From the NCBI RefSeq assembly GCF_014281125.1, contig NZ_JACOEA010000001.1, positions 310,001 through 374,000 of the forward strand: a stretch of 64,000 bases of DNA, given 5' to 3'. This document shows, in pieces, positions 33,722 through 44,047 of the stretch. Position 1 is the stretch's first letter, and every line of letters starts with the position of its first letter. The notes beneath the pieces were generated by a model that did no database searches, was not told where the DNA came from, and saw only the letters and a program-made list of their open reading frames with translations. The translations under genes and the position numbers were made by a program. Source of the stretch: Lawsonibacter celer. Its GTDB lineage: Bacteria; Bacillota; Clostridia; Oscillospirales; Oscillospiraceae.

Positions 33722-34090
33722 TTACTCCTGTTTCAACTGGGAGAGAACACCCTGGATCTGTGTGCACAGCCCCTCCAGCGTGTCGTCCTGATAGCGGGTC
33801 TCGTTGAGTTCACAGATGCCATTGAGCGCGGTCTGGATGGCGAGAAACTGGTCCTGCATCTGGTGAAAGCGCTTGACGATACCGGTTTTATCCTCCAGCT
33901 CCGTGAGGATGGCCTCGGCACGGACGATCACATCCCGCACGCCCTGACGGGTGATACCGTAATTCTCCGCGATCTCGGCCAGGGAGAGATCCTCGTTGTA
34001 ATAGAGGTCGTAAAACTCCTTCTGCCGGTCGGTGAGCATATCGCCGTAGAAATCGTAGAGCAGGGCCATACGATAGGCCTGATTTTTCAA
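33722..34090 (-). CDS. ylxM: YlxM-family SRP-associated DNA-binding protein
   Basis: 122 residues: N-terminal sigma-70-region-4-like HTH (RMALLYDFYGDMLTDRQ, LSLAEIAENYGITRQGVRD), C-terminal coiled coil. Upstream of ffh in most Firmicutes and reported to stimulate Ffh-FtsY GTPase activity. First gene of the operon; TTGACA-17-TATTAT promoter upstream. Confidence 0.93.
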   Translation of the reverse strand: MKNQAYRMALLYDFYGDMLTDRQKEFYDLYYNEDLSLAEIAENYGITRQGVRDVIVRAEAILTELEDKTGIVKRFHQMQDQFLAIQTALNGICELNETRYQDDTLEGLCTQIQGVLSQLKQE

Positions 34091-34146
34091 CGGTCGCAGC
34101 CTCCTCTCGTATTTCTGTAAAGCTTAAAAACTTTACAACAAGAGTG

Positions 34147-34175
34147 ATAATACTACATTTTGGGGATCTTGTCAA
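34147..34175 (-). promoter_or_regulatory. Promoter of the ylxM-ffh-rpsP-khpA-rimM-trmD operon
   Basis: Minus strand TTGACA (34175-34170), 17-nt spacer, TATTAT (34152-34147). Confidence 0.75.
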
Positions 34176-34290
34176 GTGGTAAAACCGTTTTAAGCGGGAA
34201 ATTCTGTGTGTTTGCAATGGGTGTGTGCCGCATAATTCCCACGGAACGGGAAAAACTGGCCAGTGAATCTGCAGATCTGGGAGGTAAAGC

Positions 34291-37200
34291 ATGGAACAGG
34301 GGCGATTGGGGGCGCGCACGTCGGGCGGGCTGGAACTGAAAGGGCACACCGACGGCAGGCGGACGGCGCGGGCCCTCCGCCGGGCGCTGGAAGAGCTGGA
34401 GGATACCTATCGCTCGCTCAGCCGGCATGCTCAGGGGTGGCGGAACACGCCGCCCGCCGCGGAATGGCTGCTGGACAACTGGTATCTGGCCCAGCGGGAG
34501 GGACAGGAGGCCGTCCGATGCCTGAAGCGGGCGAAACGCCTGCGCCGGACTGGACGGGGGCTGGATTACCCCTCTGCCCTGGCACGCCCTCTGGTGGAGG
34601 AGGGCGGGACTCTCACGGCGGAGGGCCTGGAGGCCTATCTGGAGGGGGTGCAGCGGACAAAGCCTCTCTCCGAGGAGGAGCTGGCCCATTTCATCCCGGC
34701 CCTGCGGGGGGAGCTGGTGCGCCGTCTTGCGGAGCTGTGCACTCGGGCGGACTGGGAGGACGAGGGGCTGGCCGCGGCTCTGGAGGCGGCCTTTACCGGC
34801 CTGCGCACCCTGGCCAACGCCAATCTGGGGCCCTTGCTGGAGCGGGTGAGTACGGTGGAGCGCACCCTGCGGCAGGACCCATCCGGGGCTTATCCCCGGA
34901 TGGATGACACCACCCGCGCCCGCTATCGGGCCCAGCTGTGCCACTTGGCCAGGCGGCAGAAGAAAAGTGAGGCGGAGACCGCCCGGGCGCTGCTGGAGCA
35001 ATGCCGCCGGGCGGAGGGCCAGGCGCGCCATGTGGGCTGGTTTTTGTTTCGGCGACCCATGGGAAAGCCGGCGAGAATTGCTCAGGGTGGGCTTTACCTG
35101 GCGGGAATTCTGCTGCCTACCCTGTTTTTCGTGCTTCTGCTGGGCTTTTTGCTCCACAGCTGGGCGGTGACGTTGCTGCTGCTCCTGCCTGTGTCCGACA
35201 TTGTAAAAAATGTCCTGGACTTTCTGATCGTACGGCTGGTGCGGCCCCGGCCCGTCCACCGCATGGCTCTGGAGGATGGGATACCGGAGGAGGGAAAGAC
35301 CCTCTGCGTCATTGCGGGACTGCTCACTGGCGAGCGCTCCGGGCAGGAATATGCCGCACTGCTGGAGCGCTACCGCCTGGCCAACCGGGACGCGGGGGAA
35401 CAGCTGCTTTTTGGGCTGTTGTCCGATCTGCCTGACCGGCCGCTTCCTATGGGGGAGCGGGAGCGCGCCTGGGTGGAGCGGGCCCGACAGGAACTGGAGA
35501 CCCTCAATCGGAAATACGGAGGCGGCTTTTACCTTTTCTTTCGGGAGCCCACCTTTCAGAGCGCAGATGAGCGCTGGATGGGCTGGGAGCGCAAGCGGGG
35601 CGCGTTGCTGGAGCTGTGCCGCCTGCTGCGCGGGCGGAGGACCGGTCTGAAGGCCCTGTGCGGCGATCCGCGGGCCAGAAAAGGGGTCAAGTTTGTCATC
35701 ACCCTGGACTCGGACACCGCCCTCAACGTGGGGGCGGCCCGGGAGCTGGCCGGGGCCATGCTTCACCCCCTCAATCAAGCGGAGCTGGACCGCCGCCGCC
35801 GGGTGGTGGTCTCCGGATACGGCCTGCTACAGCCCAGGGTTGGAGTGGCCCTGGACGCGGCTAACAAGAGCCAGTTTTCACGCATTTTTGCCGGACAGGG
35901 AGGTGTAGACCCATACGGCTCCACCACCAGCGACGTGTATCACGACCTCTTCGACCAGGGCACCTACACAGGAAAGGGAATTTTTGACGTGGACGCTTTC
36001 CTGACCTGCCTGGAGGGCCGTTTCCCCGAGAACCGGGTGCTCTCCCACGACCTGCTGGAGGGCTCCTATCTGCACGCCGGGCTGATCGGGGATGTGGAGC
36101 TCACGGACAGCTATCCCTATAAGGTCACTTCTTATTTTGCCCGCCTCCACCGCTGGGTGCGGGGGGACTGGCAGCTGCTGCCCTGGCTGGGGCGGAGGGT
36201 CCGAAACCAGAGGGGGGAAACGGAGTGCAACCCCATCTCCTCTGTGGCCCGATGGAAAATTTTTGACAATCTGCGACGCTCTGTGTCTCCGGTGAGCACA
36301 CTGCTGGCGCTTTTGCTGGGCATGTGCGTTTCACGAGGAGACTTTGCCACGGCGGCAGGGGTCGCCGTCCTGGCCGCCGCTTCCCATCTGCTGCTCTCCG
36401 GGGCGGAGCTGGCCTTCCGGGGCGGCAAGGGTTTGCGGGAGCGCTACCACTCCACCATCATAGCCGGGTTTGGCGGGGCCATCCTCCAGACCTTGGTTCA
36501 GCTGCTCTTTCTGCCGCTCCAGGCCTGGACCTGTGCCAGCGCCGCCTGCACCGCCCTGTGGCGGCAGCTGGTGTCCCACCGGGGAATGCTGGCCTGGGTC
36601 ACGGCGGCGGATGCGGAGAAGCGGGCGGGAGACGGGCTGCTGTTCCATTACCGGAAGGGGTGGCCGGCTGTGGCGGCCGGGTTGGTGGCGATCTTTTATT
36701 CCAGCGTTCCGGCGGGGGCGGCGGCAGGGCTGGTATGGGTGCTTGCACCCGCCTTTGCCTGGGCCATGAGCCGGCCCATTTCGGAGCATCGCCCGGCAGC
36801 GGAGACTGACCGGGCCTTCCTGCTCCACCAGGGGGCGCTGATCTGGTCCTTTTTTGAGGACTGGCTGCGTCCGGAGGATCACTGGCTCCCTCCGGACAAT
36901 GTGCAGGTGCAGCCCAATTTGGGGGCGGCCCGGCGCACCTCGCCCACCAATATCGGCCTGGCCCTCCTGTGCTGCCTGGCCGCAGCCGACCTGGAGTTTC
37001 TTTCCCGGGCGCAGGCGGCGGATCGGATCGGGCATATGTTGGATACCCTGGAAAGTCTCCCCAAGTGGAAGGGGCACCTCTATAACTGGTACGACACCGC
37101 CGCTGCCGTGCCCCTGTTGCCCCGCTATGTGTCCACTGTGGACGGAGGCAATCTGTGCGCATGCCTCATTGCCCTGAAGGAGGGGCTGCAGGAGTGGGGA

Positions 37201-40200
37201 GAGGAGAAGCTGGCCCGCCGGGCGGAAGCCCTGTCGGAGGGAATGGACTTTGCCCTGCTCTACGACAAGACCCGCAGGCTTTTCTATATCGGCTATGACG
37301 AGGACAAGGAGGCGTTTACCCAGGGCTGGTACGACCTGATGGCCAGCGAGGCCCGGCAGACCAGCTATCTGGCCGTCGCAAAGGGTCAGGTGGAGCCGCG
37401 CCACTGGCGGCGGCTGAGCCGGATGCTGGTGGGGGCCGGGGATTATCGGGGCATGGCTTCCTGGACGGGAACCATGTTTGAATACTTTATGCCCAACCTG
37501 CTGCTGCCCACGGAACCCAACAGCGCCATGTACGAGTCGCTGGCATTCTGCCTGCGGGAGCAGCGCAGGCGCGGGGCACGCACGGGTACGCCCTGGGGAA
37601 TTTCCGAGTCGGGCTTTTACGCGTTTGACGCCTCCATGGCCTACCAGTACAAAGCCCACGGCGTACAGCGGCTGGGCCTGAAGCGGGGGCTGGACCGGGA
37701 GTTGGTTGTGGCACCCTATGCCTCTTTTCTGGCGCTGCTGCTCTCTCCAGGGCGCGCCGCGGCCAACCTGCGCCGCCTGCGGGACATGGGCGCGGAGGGG
37801 AGGTACGGCCTATACGAGGCCCTGGATTTTACCCCGGACCGGCTCAGCCGGGGGCGGAGCGTTGAGATCGTGGCCTCCTTCATGTCCCACCATCTTGGGA
37901 TGAGCCTGCTGGCGGTGGACAATGTCCTGAACGACGGAATTCTCCAGCGCCGCTTTCTGCGGGACAGCGCCATGGGTGCCTACCGGGAACTGCTCCAGGA
38001 GCGCATCCCGGTGGGGGCTGCGGTGATGAAGGTGTTCCAGCGGGAAATCCCTGAAAAGCCAAAACGCTTTACAGATAGTGGATTGATCCGCGAGGAGACC
38101 TGGAGCGGGTGTGGGCGGCCCGCCTGCCACTTGGTTTCCAACGGCGCCTATGGGGTGCTGTGCGCCGCTGACGGATGGAGTCGGTCTCAGATGGGGGAGA
38201 CCGCTCTGACCACCCGGGAGGGAATCTCCTTCTGGCTGCGGACAGGGGGAGAATTGCTTGCGCTGAAGCCGGAGCGCTTCCGATTTGACCAGGGGATCGC
38301 CTGGACCGGACGGGCGGGCGGGGTGGACTTTACCCAGCGCCTTCAGGTGCCGGAGCGGGTAAATGGAGAGCTGCGGGAGCTGAGCCTTTGCTGCGCCGGC
38401 GGGGAGGCGGTCCGGGGAGAGCTGGTATGCTATCTGGAGCCGGTGCTGGCACGGGAGGCCGACTATCTGGCGCACCCGGCCTTTTCTAAGCTCTTTTTAG
38501 AGAGCGCTTATACCGGCGGCGGAGTGCTTTTTACCCGCCGGCCCAGAAGCGCGTCCGAGGGAATGCCAGCCATGGCCGTCTGCTGGGATGGGGAAAACGC
38601 CTTTTTCGATACCAGCCGAGAGAGCGCGCTTGGCCGGGGCGGCCGGCGTGCTCTGGCCCAGGCGCTGGAGCGGCCGGCCCAGAGCACGGCCGGGGCGGTG
38701 CTGGATCCCTGCCTGCTGCTGCGCATCCCTTTGACCGTTTTGCCCGGAGAAACGGCGCGGCTGCGCTTGGCGCTGGCCGCGTCGGACAACGGCGAGGAAG
38801 CTTTGGAGGCGGCAGAACAGCTGCTGGGGCAGGAGGGAAATTTGGAGAACCGCCTGCTGGAGCGCCTGACCGTGGCCTGCCACTTGACAGGGAATCAAAC
38901 TTTACAGGCATTTCGCCTGCTGGAGCATCTGGTGTTTCCCGCGTACCCTCCCGCCGTTGAGAAGCCGGCGCTCTGGCCCTATGGGATTTCCGGGGATCTG
39001 CCCATCGCCATGCTCAGGATCACTGGTCAGGAGGAGGCGCAGGCCGCCTGCTTCTGGCTGGGCTGTCACCGGCTGCTTACCACCTGCGGCTATTCCTTTG
39101 ACCTGGTGTTCTTATTGGACGAGGGGGGAGATTACCGCCGCCCGGCGCAAGGCGTGCTGATGGATGCGCTGCGCGCCCTCCACTGGGAGCAGCGCTTCGG
39201 CGGCCGCGGCGGCGTGCACCTGTCCCCGCCAGACCTGGCGCTGGAGCGGGCGGCCACAGTATGGCTGGACCAATTGGACTGTCCCTATGATGCGCAGGGA
39301 AAAGCTGAACAGGAAAACAACTTTACAATTGAACGGGGCGCTCCGATCTGGGAGACCGGGCCGGACGGGACCTTTGTCTTTCACTGCGGTTCCCGCTTGC
39401 CGCCAGTGGGATGGAGTCAGATGCTTACCAACGGGGAAATCGGATGGATGACCGATGAGACCGGAGTGGGCCATCTGTGGCTTGGAAACGCCAGGGAAAA
39501 CCAGCTTACCCCCTGGAACAACGATCCCCTGGCAGTGGGTGGGCCGGAATATTTCTATCTGGTCACAGACGCGGGACGGCGCTCCATTTTCGCCGACGGG
39601 GACGGATTACCCTGTACGGTAGCCTATGGTCCGGGGTTTGCCCGCTGGGAAAAGACCTGGGGGGCGCGTACTCTGGTCACCACTGCGTTTATACCCAGGG
39701 AGCAGAACCGGCGCGTTCTGCTTCTGGAACTGGAAGGGCCGCCCTGCCAGCTCCTCCACATGAACGACGGGAAAGCTAAACAGCTTTACACGATTGACCG
39801 GCAACTGGTTCTGTGCACGGGCATAGATGGAACCGCGCCTCTGGCCCGCGCCCAGGACGTGAAAAAGCAGCTGGGCCATACGGTGATGGAGTGGAATCGC
39901 CGGGTGTCGGCCCTGAAGGTATACACCCCGGATGAAAACCTGAACGCCTACCTCAATGGCTGGGCGCTCTATCAAGTGATCGCCTGCCGCCTGATGGGGC
40001 GCACCTCCCGCTATCAAAACGGCGGCGCCTATGGCTTCCGGGACCAGCTTCAAGACGCGGCGGCCACCCTGCTGCTCACCGGGGAGTGGGCCAGGAGACA
40101 GTTGTTAAAGGCCTGTGCGCACCAGTTTGAGGAGGGGGATGTGCTCCACTGGTGGCATGAAGTGGCGGGGGAGCCTGACCGGGGTGTGCGCACCAGCATC

Positions 40201-41373
40201 AGCGACGATCTGCTCTGGCTGCCCTTTGTTCTGTGCGACTATCTGGAAAAGCGGGGCGATTGGGCGATTCTGGAGGAGCGGGTTCCCTTCCTGAGCGCTC
40301 CGCCTCTGTCAGAGGGGGAGGCGGAGCGGTATGACGCGCCGCAGATTTCCCGGGAAACAGGGACCGTGTACGAGCATGCCCTTCGGGCGGCAGACTGCGT
40401 CCTGGCGCGCGGGACAGGGGAGCACGGGCTGCTTTTGATGGGGACCGGAGACTGGAATGACGGCATGAACCGGGTAGGCGCGGAGGGCAGGGGAGAGAGC
40501 GTGTGGCTGACCTGGTTTGCCGCCGCGGTGCTGGAGCGTTTTGCCCCGGTGTGCGAGCGCATGGGGGAGCGGGAGCGGGCCGCAGCCCTGCGGGCGGAGA
40601 CGGCACGCCTGGTGCAGGCCGCCGAAAAGGCCTGGGACGGCGCATGGTTTCGGAGGGGATATTATGACGACGGCACAGCCCTGGGGAGCAATACCTGCGA
40701 AGAATGCCGCATCGACTCAATCGCCCAGAGCTGGGCGGCGCTGGTCCCCGGCGCAGACCGGGAGAAAGCCCGCCGGGCGGTGCACTCCGCCCTGGAGGAG
40801 CTCTTTGACCGAAGCGCCGGGGTGGTCAAGCTGTTGGACCCGCCCTTTGACCGGAGCGGACATGACCCGGGCTATATCGCCGGCTACGTCCCGGGTGTGC
40901 GTGAAAACGGCGGACAGTACACCCATGCCGCTGTTTGGCTAGCCCTGGCCTGTCTGCGGCTTAACATGGCGGAGGAGGGCTGGCAGGTGCTCCGCGCCCT
41001 GCTGCCCGCCGGGCATGACCCGGAGATATACCGGGCGGAGCCCTATGTGCTCTCTGCCGACGTGTACAGCAATCCCGCCCATCTGGGCCGGGGCGGCTGG
41101 AGCTGGTATACCGGGGCGGCAGGGTGGTATTACCGCACGGCGATGGAGGACCTGCTGGGCTTCCGGCTCCGGGAGGGGCGCCTGTTTCTGGAGCCCAGGC
41201 TTCCGGCGGAGTGGCCGGGCTTTACAGCCCTGTGGCGGATGGAGCGGGCGGTTCTTCGCATCTCGGTCCGCCGTACCGGGACCGGGGAGACCCGTCTCAA
41301 CGGCAGGCGGGTGGAAAACGGTGTGGAATTGACGGCGCTGGAGGGGGAGGCCACGCTGGAGGTATCGCTCTGA
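34291..41373 (+). CDS. NdvB-like cyclic beta-1,2-glucan synthase (GT84 plus glycoamylase-like and GH94 domains)
   Basis: 2360 residues. Order: a helical N-terminal region; two membrane segments (about 266-305); a GT84 glycosyltransferase domain with metal-site LDSDT (about 471-475), LSHDLLEGSYLHAG and HRWVRGDWQLLPW (about 619-631) as the QxxRW-like motif; further membrane segments (about 665-700, 724-757, 790-825); a glycoamylase-like domain (about 880-1205; PTNIGLALLCCLAAADLEF, VDGGNLCACL, GTPWGISESGFYAFD); and C-terminal GH94 phosphorylase domains with GTGDWNDGMN at 2051-2060. In Brucella and rhizobia this architecture (about 2800 residues) builds, trims and cyclises beta-1,2-glucan. Start has GGGAGG six bases upstream. 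Single gene; no transporter (NdvA) or modifying gene adjacent. It is shorter than proteobacterial NdvB, with fewer membrane segments. Confidence 0.9.
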   Translation: MEQGRLGARTSGGLELKGHTDGRRTARALRRALEELEDTYRSLSRHAQGWRNTPPAAEWLLDNWYLAQREGQEAVRCLKRAKRLRRTGRGLDYPSALARPLVEEGGTLTAEGLEAYLEGVQRTKPLSEEELAHFIPALRGELVRRLAELCTRADWEDEGLAAALEAAFTGLRTLANANLGPLLERVSTVERTLRQDPSGAYPRMDDTTRARYRAQLCHLARRQKKSEAETARALLEQCRRAEGQARHVGWFLFRRPMGKPARIAQGGLYLAGILLPTLFFVLLLGFLLHSWAVTLLLLLPVSDIVKNVLDFLIVRLVRPRPVHRMALEDGIPEEGKTLCVIAGLLTGERSGQEYAALLERYRLANRDAGEQLLFGLLSDLPDRPLPMGERERAWVERARQELETLNRKYGGGFYLFFREPTFQSADERWMGWERKRGALLELCRLLRGRRTGLKALCGDPRARKGVKFVITLDSDTALNVGAARELAGAMLHPLNQAELDRRRRVVVSGYGLLQPRVGVALDAANKSQFSRIFAGQGGVDPYGSTTSDVYHDLFDQGTYTGKGIFDVDAFLTCLEGRFPENRVLSHDLLEGSYLHAGLIGDVELTDSYPYKVTSYFARLHRWVRGDWQLLPWLGRRVRNQRGETECNPISSVARWKIFDNLRRSVSPVSTLLALLLGMCVSRGDFATAAGVAVLAAASHLLLSGAELAFRGGKGLRERYHSTIIAGFGGAILQTLVQLLFLPLQAWTCASAACTALWRQLVSHRGMLAWVTAADAEKRAGDGLLFHYRKGWPAVAAGLVAIFYSSVPAGAAAGLVWVLAPAFAWAMSRPISEHRPAAETDRAFLLHQGALIWSFFEDWLRPEDHWLPPDNVQVQPNLGAARRTSPTNIGLALLCCLAAADLEFLSRAQAADRIGHMLDTLESLPKWKGHLYNWYDTAAAVPLLPRYVSTVDGGNLCACLIALKEGLQEWGEEKLARRAEALSEGMDFALLYDKTRRLFYIGYDEDKEAFTQGWYDLMASEARQTSYLAVAKGQVEPRHWRRLSRMLVGAGDYRGMASWTGTMFEYFMPNLLLPTEPNSAMYESLAFCLREQRRRGARTGTPWGISESGFYAFDASMAYQYKAHGVQRLGLKRGLDRELVVAPYASFLALLLSPGRAAANLRRLRDMGAEGRYGLYEALDFTPDRLSRGRSVEIVASFMSHHLGMSLLAVDNVLNDGILQRRFLRDSAMGAYRELLQERIPVGAAVMKVFQREIPEKPKRFTDSGLIREETWSGCGRPACHLVSNGAYGVLCAADGWSRSQMGETALTTREGISFWLRTGGELLALKPERFRFDQGIAWTGRAGGVDFTQRLQVPERVNGELRELSLCCAGGEAVRGELVCYLEPVLAREADYLAHPAFSKLFLESAYTGGGVLFTRRPRSASEGMPAMAVCWDGENAFFDTSRESALGRGGRRALAQALERPAQSTAGAVLDPCLLLRIPLTVLPGETARLRLALAASDNGEEALEAAEQLLGQEGNLENRLLERLTVACHLTGNQTLQAFRLLEHLVFPAYPPAVEKPALWPYGISGDLPIAMLRITGQEEAQAACFWLGCHRLLTTCGYSFDLVFLLDEGGDYRRPAQGVLMDALRALHWEQRFGGRGGVHLSPPDLALERAATVWLDQLDCPYDAQGKAEQENNFTIERGAPIWETGPDGTFVFHCGSRLPPVGWSQMLTNGEIGWMTDETGVGHLWLGNARENQLTPWNNDPLAVGGPEYFYLVTDAGRRSIFADGDGLPCTVAYGPGFARWEKTWGARTLVTTAFIPREQNRRVLLLELEGPPCQLLHMNDGKAKQLYTIDRQLVLCTGIDGTAPLARAQDVKKQLGHTVMEWNRRVSALKVYTPDENLNAYLNGWALYQVIACRLMGRTSRYQNGGAYGFRDQLQDAAATLLLTGEWARRQLLKACAHQFEEGDVLHWWHEVAGEPDRGVRTSISDDLLWLPFVLCDYLEKRGDWAILEERVPFLSAPPLSEGEAERYDAPQISRETGTVYEHALRAADCVLARGTGEHGLLLMGTGDWNDGMNRVGAEGRGESVWLTWFAAAVLERFAPVCERMGERERAAALRAETARLVQAAEKAWDGAWFRRGYYDDGTALGSNTCEECRIDSIAQSWAALVPGADREKARRAVHSALEELFDRSAGVVKLLDPPFDRSGHDPGYIAGYVPGVRENGGQYTHAAVWLALACLRLNMAEEGWQVLRALLPAGHDPEIYRAEPYVLSADVYSNPAHLGRGGWSWYTGAAGWYYRTAMEDLLGFRLREGRLFLEPRLPAEWPGFTALWRMERAVLRISVRRTGTGETRLNGRRVENGVELTALEGEATLEVSL

Positions 41374-41479
41374 CGGGGCCGGAGGGAAAACGATCTTTTT
41401 TCGGGAAAAGGGTGTCAAACCGAAAAAAGTGATGTATAATACCAGTGTTTCACTAACCAGAGGAAAGGAATGGTAGAGC

Positions 41480-42763
41480 GTGACCAATGCCACTCGACTG
41501 GAACTTTTACCCGGCGTCCATCTGACGGCGGTGCAGACAAAAAAATTTAAATCCAGCGCCCTGGGCGTGCAGTTCCTACTGCCCCTGTCGGCACAGGACG
41601 CATCCCTCAACGCGCTGACACCCATGGTGCTCCGCCGGGGCACAGAGCGCTGCCCAGATATGGAATCCCTCTCCGCGGCCCTGGATGAACTCTATGGCGG
41701 CTCTCTGGAGCCCGTGGTGCGCAAAAAGGGGGAGACCCAGTGCGTGGGCTTTGTGGGCAGCTTCCTGGACGACGCCTATACCCTGGGCGGCGAGCGTGTG
41801 CTGGAACCGGCGGCGGAGTTGCTGGGGGAGGTGCTTCTGCGCCCCTGCACCCAGGACGGCGTGTTTCGCCTGGACTATGTCCGCCAGGAGCAGGCAAACC
41901 TAATCGACCGCATCCGCGCCCAGGTCAACGATAAGCGGCAATACGCCCTCATTCGGGTTGTGGCGGAAATGTGCGCGGACGAGCCCTTTGGGGTGGACAA
42001 GCTGGGCAGCGAGGCGGCGGCCGCCGCCATTACAGCCGCATCTCTTTGGAACGCCTACCAAGAGATGCTGCGCACCGCGCCTGTGGAATTTTACTACTGC
42101 GGCTCTGCGGAGCTGGAGCGGGTACGCAGCGCGTTGGAGCCCGTTCTTCAGGCGCTGCCCGGCGGGGGCGTGCGCCGCGCCCCGGCACGCCCACAGCAGA
42201 AGTCCGCCCCGGCTGTGCCCCGGCGGACGGAAGAGGTACTGGACGTGACCCAGGGGAAGCTGTCCATGGGCCTGCGCACGGGCGGCATTGACGTGTGGAG
42301 CGGGGAATTCCCCGCCCTGCTGCTGTGCAACGCCCTTTTCGGCGGCACCACCACCTCCAAGCTGTTTCTCAATGTGCGGGAACGCCTCTCCCTCTGCTAT
42401 TATGCCAGCTCCCAGCTGGAAAAGTACAAGGGCGTGATGCTGGTGTCCTCCGGCGTGGAGTTCGGCAAGGTGGAGCAGGCCGAGGCGGAGATTCTGGCCC
42501 AGCTGGAGCAGTGCAGGCAGGGGAGCTTTGAGGACTGGGAGCTGGAGAGCGCCCGCCGCTCCGTGGTGAGCGGCTACCGCAGTATTTTGGATTCCCAGGG
42601 CCGGTTGGAGGACTTCTGGCTGGGCCAGGCGGCGGCCGGCATCGACGAAGGCCCGGAAGGGCTGTGCGCACGGCTGGAGCAGGTCACCAGAGAGCAGGCG
42701 GCGGCCGCGGCGCAGAAGCTGTCACTGGACACGGTATATTTCCTGAAAGGCAAGGAGGCGTAA
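41480..42763 (+). CDS. yfmF: M16-family peptidase homologue, YfmF-like (inactive type)
   Basis: 427 residues, M16 (pitrilysin) fold but without the HxxEH zinc motif: the corresponding helix reads LNALTPMVLRRGTERCPDM. C-terminal half with MGLRTGGIDVWSGEFPALLL and LFGGTTTSKLFLNVRERLSL. It forms a pair with the HxxEH-bearing gene 4 nt downstream; YfmF/YfmH in Bacillus are linked to EF-P 5-aminopentanol modification. Start GTG 41480; a TATAAT at about 41435 is a possible -10. Confidence 0.88.
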   Translation: MTNATRLELLPGVHLTAVQTKKFKSSALGVQFLLPLSAQDASLNALTPMVLRRGTERCPDMESLSAALDELYGGSLEPVVRKKGETQCVGFVGSFLDDAYTLGGERVLEPAAELLGEVLLRPCTQDGVFRLDYVRQEQANLIDRIRAQVNDKRQYALIRVVAEMCADEPFGVDKLGSEAAAAAITAASLWNAYQEMLRTAPVEFYYCGSAELERVRSALEPVLQALPGGGVRRAPARPQQKSAPAVPRRTEEVLDVTQGKLSMGLRTGGIDVWSGEFPALLLCNALFGGTTTSKLFLNVRERLSLCYYASSQLEKYKGVMLVSSGVEFGKVEQAEAEILAQLEQCRQGSFEDWELESARRSVVSGYRSILDSQGRLEDFWLGQAAAGIDEGPEGLCARLEQVTREQAAAAAQKLSLDTVYFLKGKEA

Positions 42764-42766
42764 CCT

Positions 42767-44047
42767 ATGGAGCGCAGAGCATATCCCCGCATCGGGGAAC
42801 AGGTGTTTCACACCGTGCTGGAAAACGGGCTGCACATCTATGTGGATCAAAGACCGGAATTCCAGAAGAGCTATGCATTTTTTGCCACCAATTACGGCGG
42901 CATGGATATGAAATTTCATCTGGACGGTGTTTGGCAGGACACGCCGGCCGGGGTGGCCCACTTCCTGGAGCATAAGATGTTTGACACCGAGGACGGCAAC
43001 GCCCTCCAGGACCTGGCTGCCAACGGCGCGTCCCCCAACGCCTTCACCAGCTCGGCTATCACGGGGTATTACTTTGAGAGTACGGAGAAATTTGAGGAGA
43101 ACCTGAAGATTCTGCTCTCCTTTGTCTCCGTCCCGTACTTCACCCAGGAGAGCGTGGACAAGGAACAGGGCATCATCGGCCAGGAGATCCGCATGGTGGA
43201 GGACGACCCGGACAACCAGGTGTTCTTCTCCCTGATGGAGTGCTTGTACGATCACCACCCCATCCAGGTCTCCATCGCGGGCACCCAGGAGTCCATCTCC
43301 CACATCACGGCGGACACCCTCTACGCCTGCCACAAGGCATTTTATTGTCCCGGCAACATGGTACTCACCGCGGCGGGAAATGTGGACCCGGAGCACATCT
43401 GCGCCATTGCCCGGGAGATCCTGCCCGGGGACCCGGGCGGGAGTATTGAGCGGGACTACGGCGGGGCAGAGCCGGAGGCTGCCGCCCGCCCGTCCAAGGA
43501 GCTGCGCATGGAGGTCTCCACTCCCATCTTCCAGCTGGGCTTCAAGGCGGACACCGCCCCGGCGGGCCAGGCACGGCTGCGCCAGCGCCTGCTGGGGGAG
43601 CTCGCCTGCGAGGCGCTGCTGGGGAATTCCAGCCCCCTGTACGCCAGGCTGTACGGAGAGGGCCTGATCAACAACAATTTCTCCTATGGGTTTGAGTCTT
43701 ACCCCGGCTGCGCCTTCCTGTGCGCCGGCGGAGAGAGCCAGGATCCCGAGGCCGTACGGGCCGCGGTACTGGCCGAGGCCGACCGCCTGTGCCGGGAGGG
43801 CGTGGATGAGGATCTGTTCCGCCGGCTGAAAAAGGGCGTGTACGGAGCCAAGGTGCGGGGACTCAATTCCATGGAAAACACCTGCATTGAGCTGGCTCAG
43901 GGGCATTTCGCGCAATTTGATTATCTGGAATTTCCGGAGATCTTTGACTCCATTGAAAAGCCGGACGTGGAGGCGTGCCTGCGTGCCTGGGTAAATGAGG
44001 CCCGCTGCGGTCTGGCCGTGGTGCGGCCCAAGGGAGGAGCGGAATGA
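42767..44047 (+). CDS. yfmH: M16-family zinc peptidase, YfmH-like (active type)
   Basis: 426 residues with an intact zinc motif HFLEHKMF (about 65-72) and the downstream Glu region EQGIIGQEIRMVEDDPDNQV. The NAFTSSAITGYYF segment is typical. It would be the catalytic partner of the upstream YfmF-like protein, an arrangement seen in heterodimeric M16 proteases. It overlaps lgt by ATGA. Confidence 0.9.
   Translation: MERRAYPRIGEQVFHTVLENGLHIYVDQRPEFQKSYAFFATNYGGMDMKFHLDGVWQDTPAGVAHFLEHKMFDTEDGNALQDLAANGASPNAFTSSAITGYYFESTEKFEENLKILLSFVSVPYFTQESVDKEQGIIGQEIRMVEDDPDNQVFFSLMECLYDHHPIQVSIAGTQESISHITADTLYACHKAFYCPGNMVLTAAGNVDPEHICAIAREILPGDPGGSIERDYGGAEPEAAARPSKELRMEVSTPIFQLGFKADTAPAGQARLRQRLLGELACEALLGNSSPLYARLYGEGLINNNFSYGFESYPGCAFLCAGGESQDPEAVRAAVLAEADRLCREGVDEDLFRRLKKGVYGAKVRGLNSMENTCIELAQGHFAQFDYLEFPEIFDSIEKPDVEACLRAWVNEARCGLAVVRPKGGAE

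Noticed and set aside
34153..35778. 541-codon minus-strand open frame opposite the NdvB-like gene
   Set aside because: Pro/Gln/Arg-rich shadow typical of high-GC DNA.
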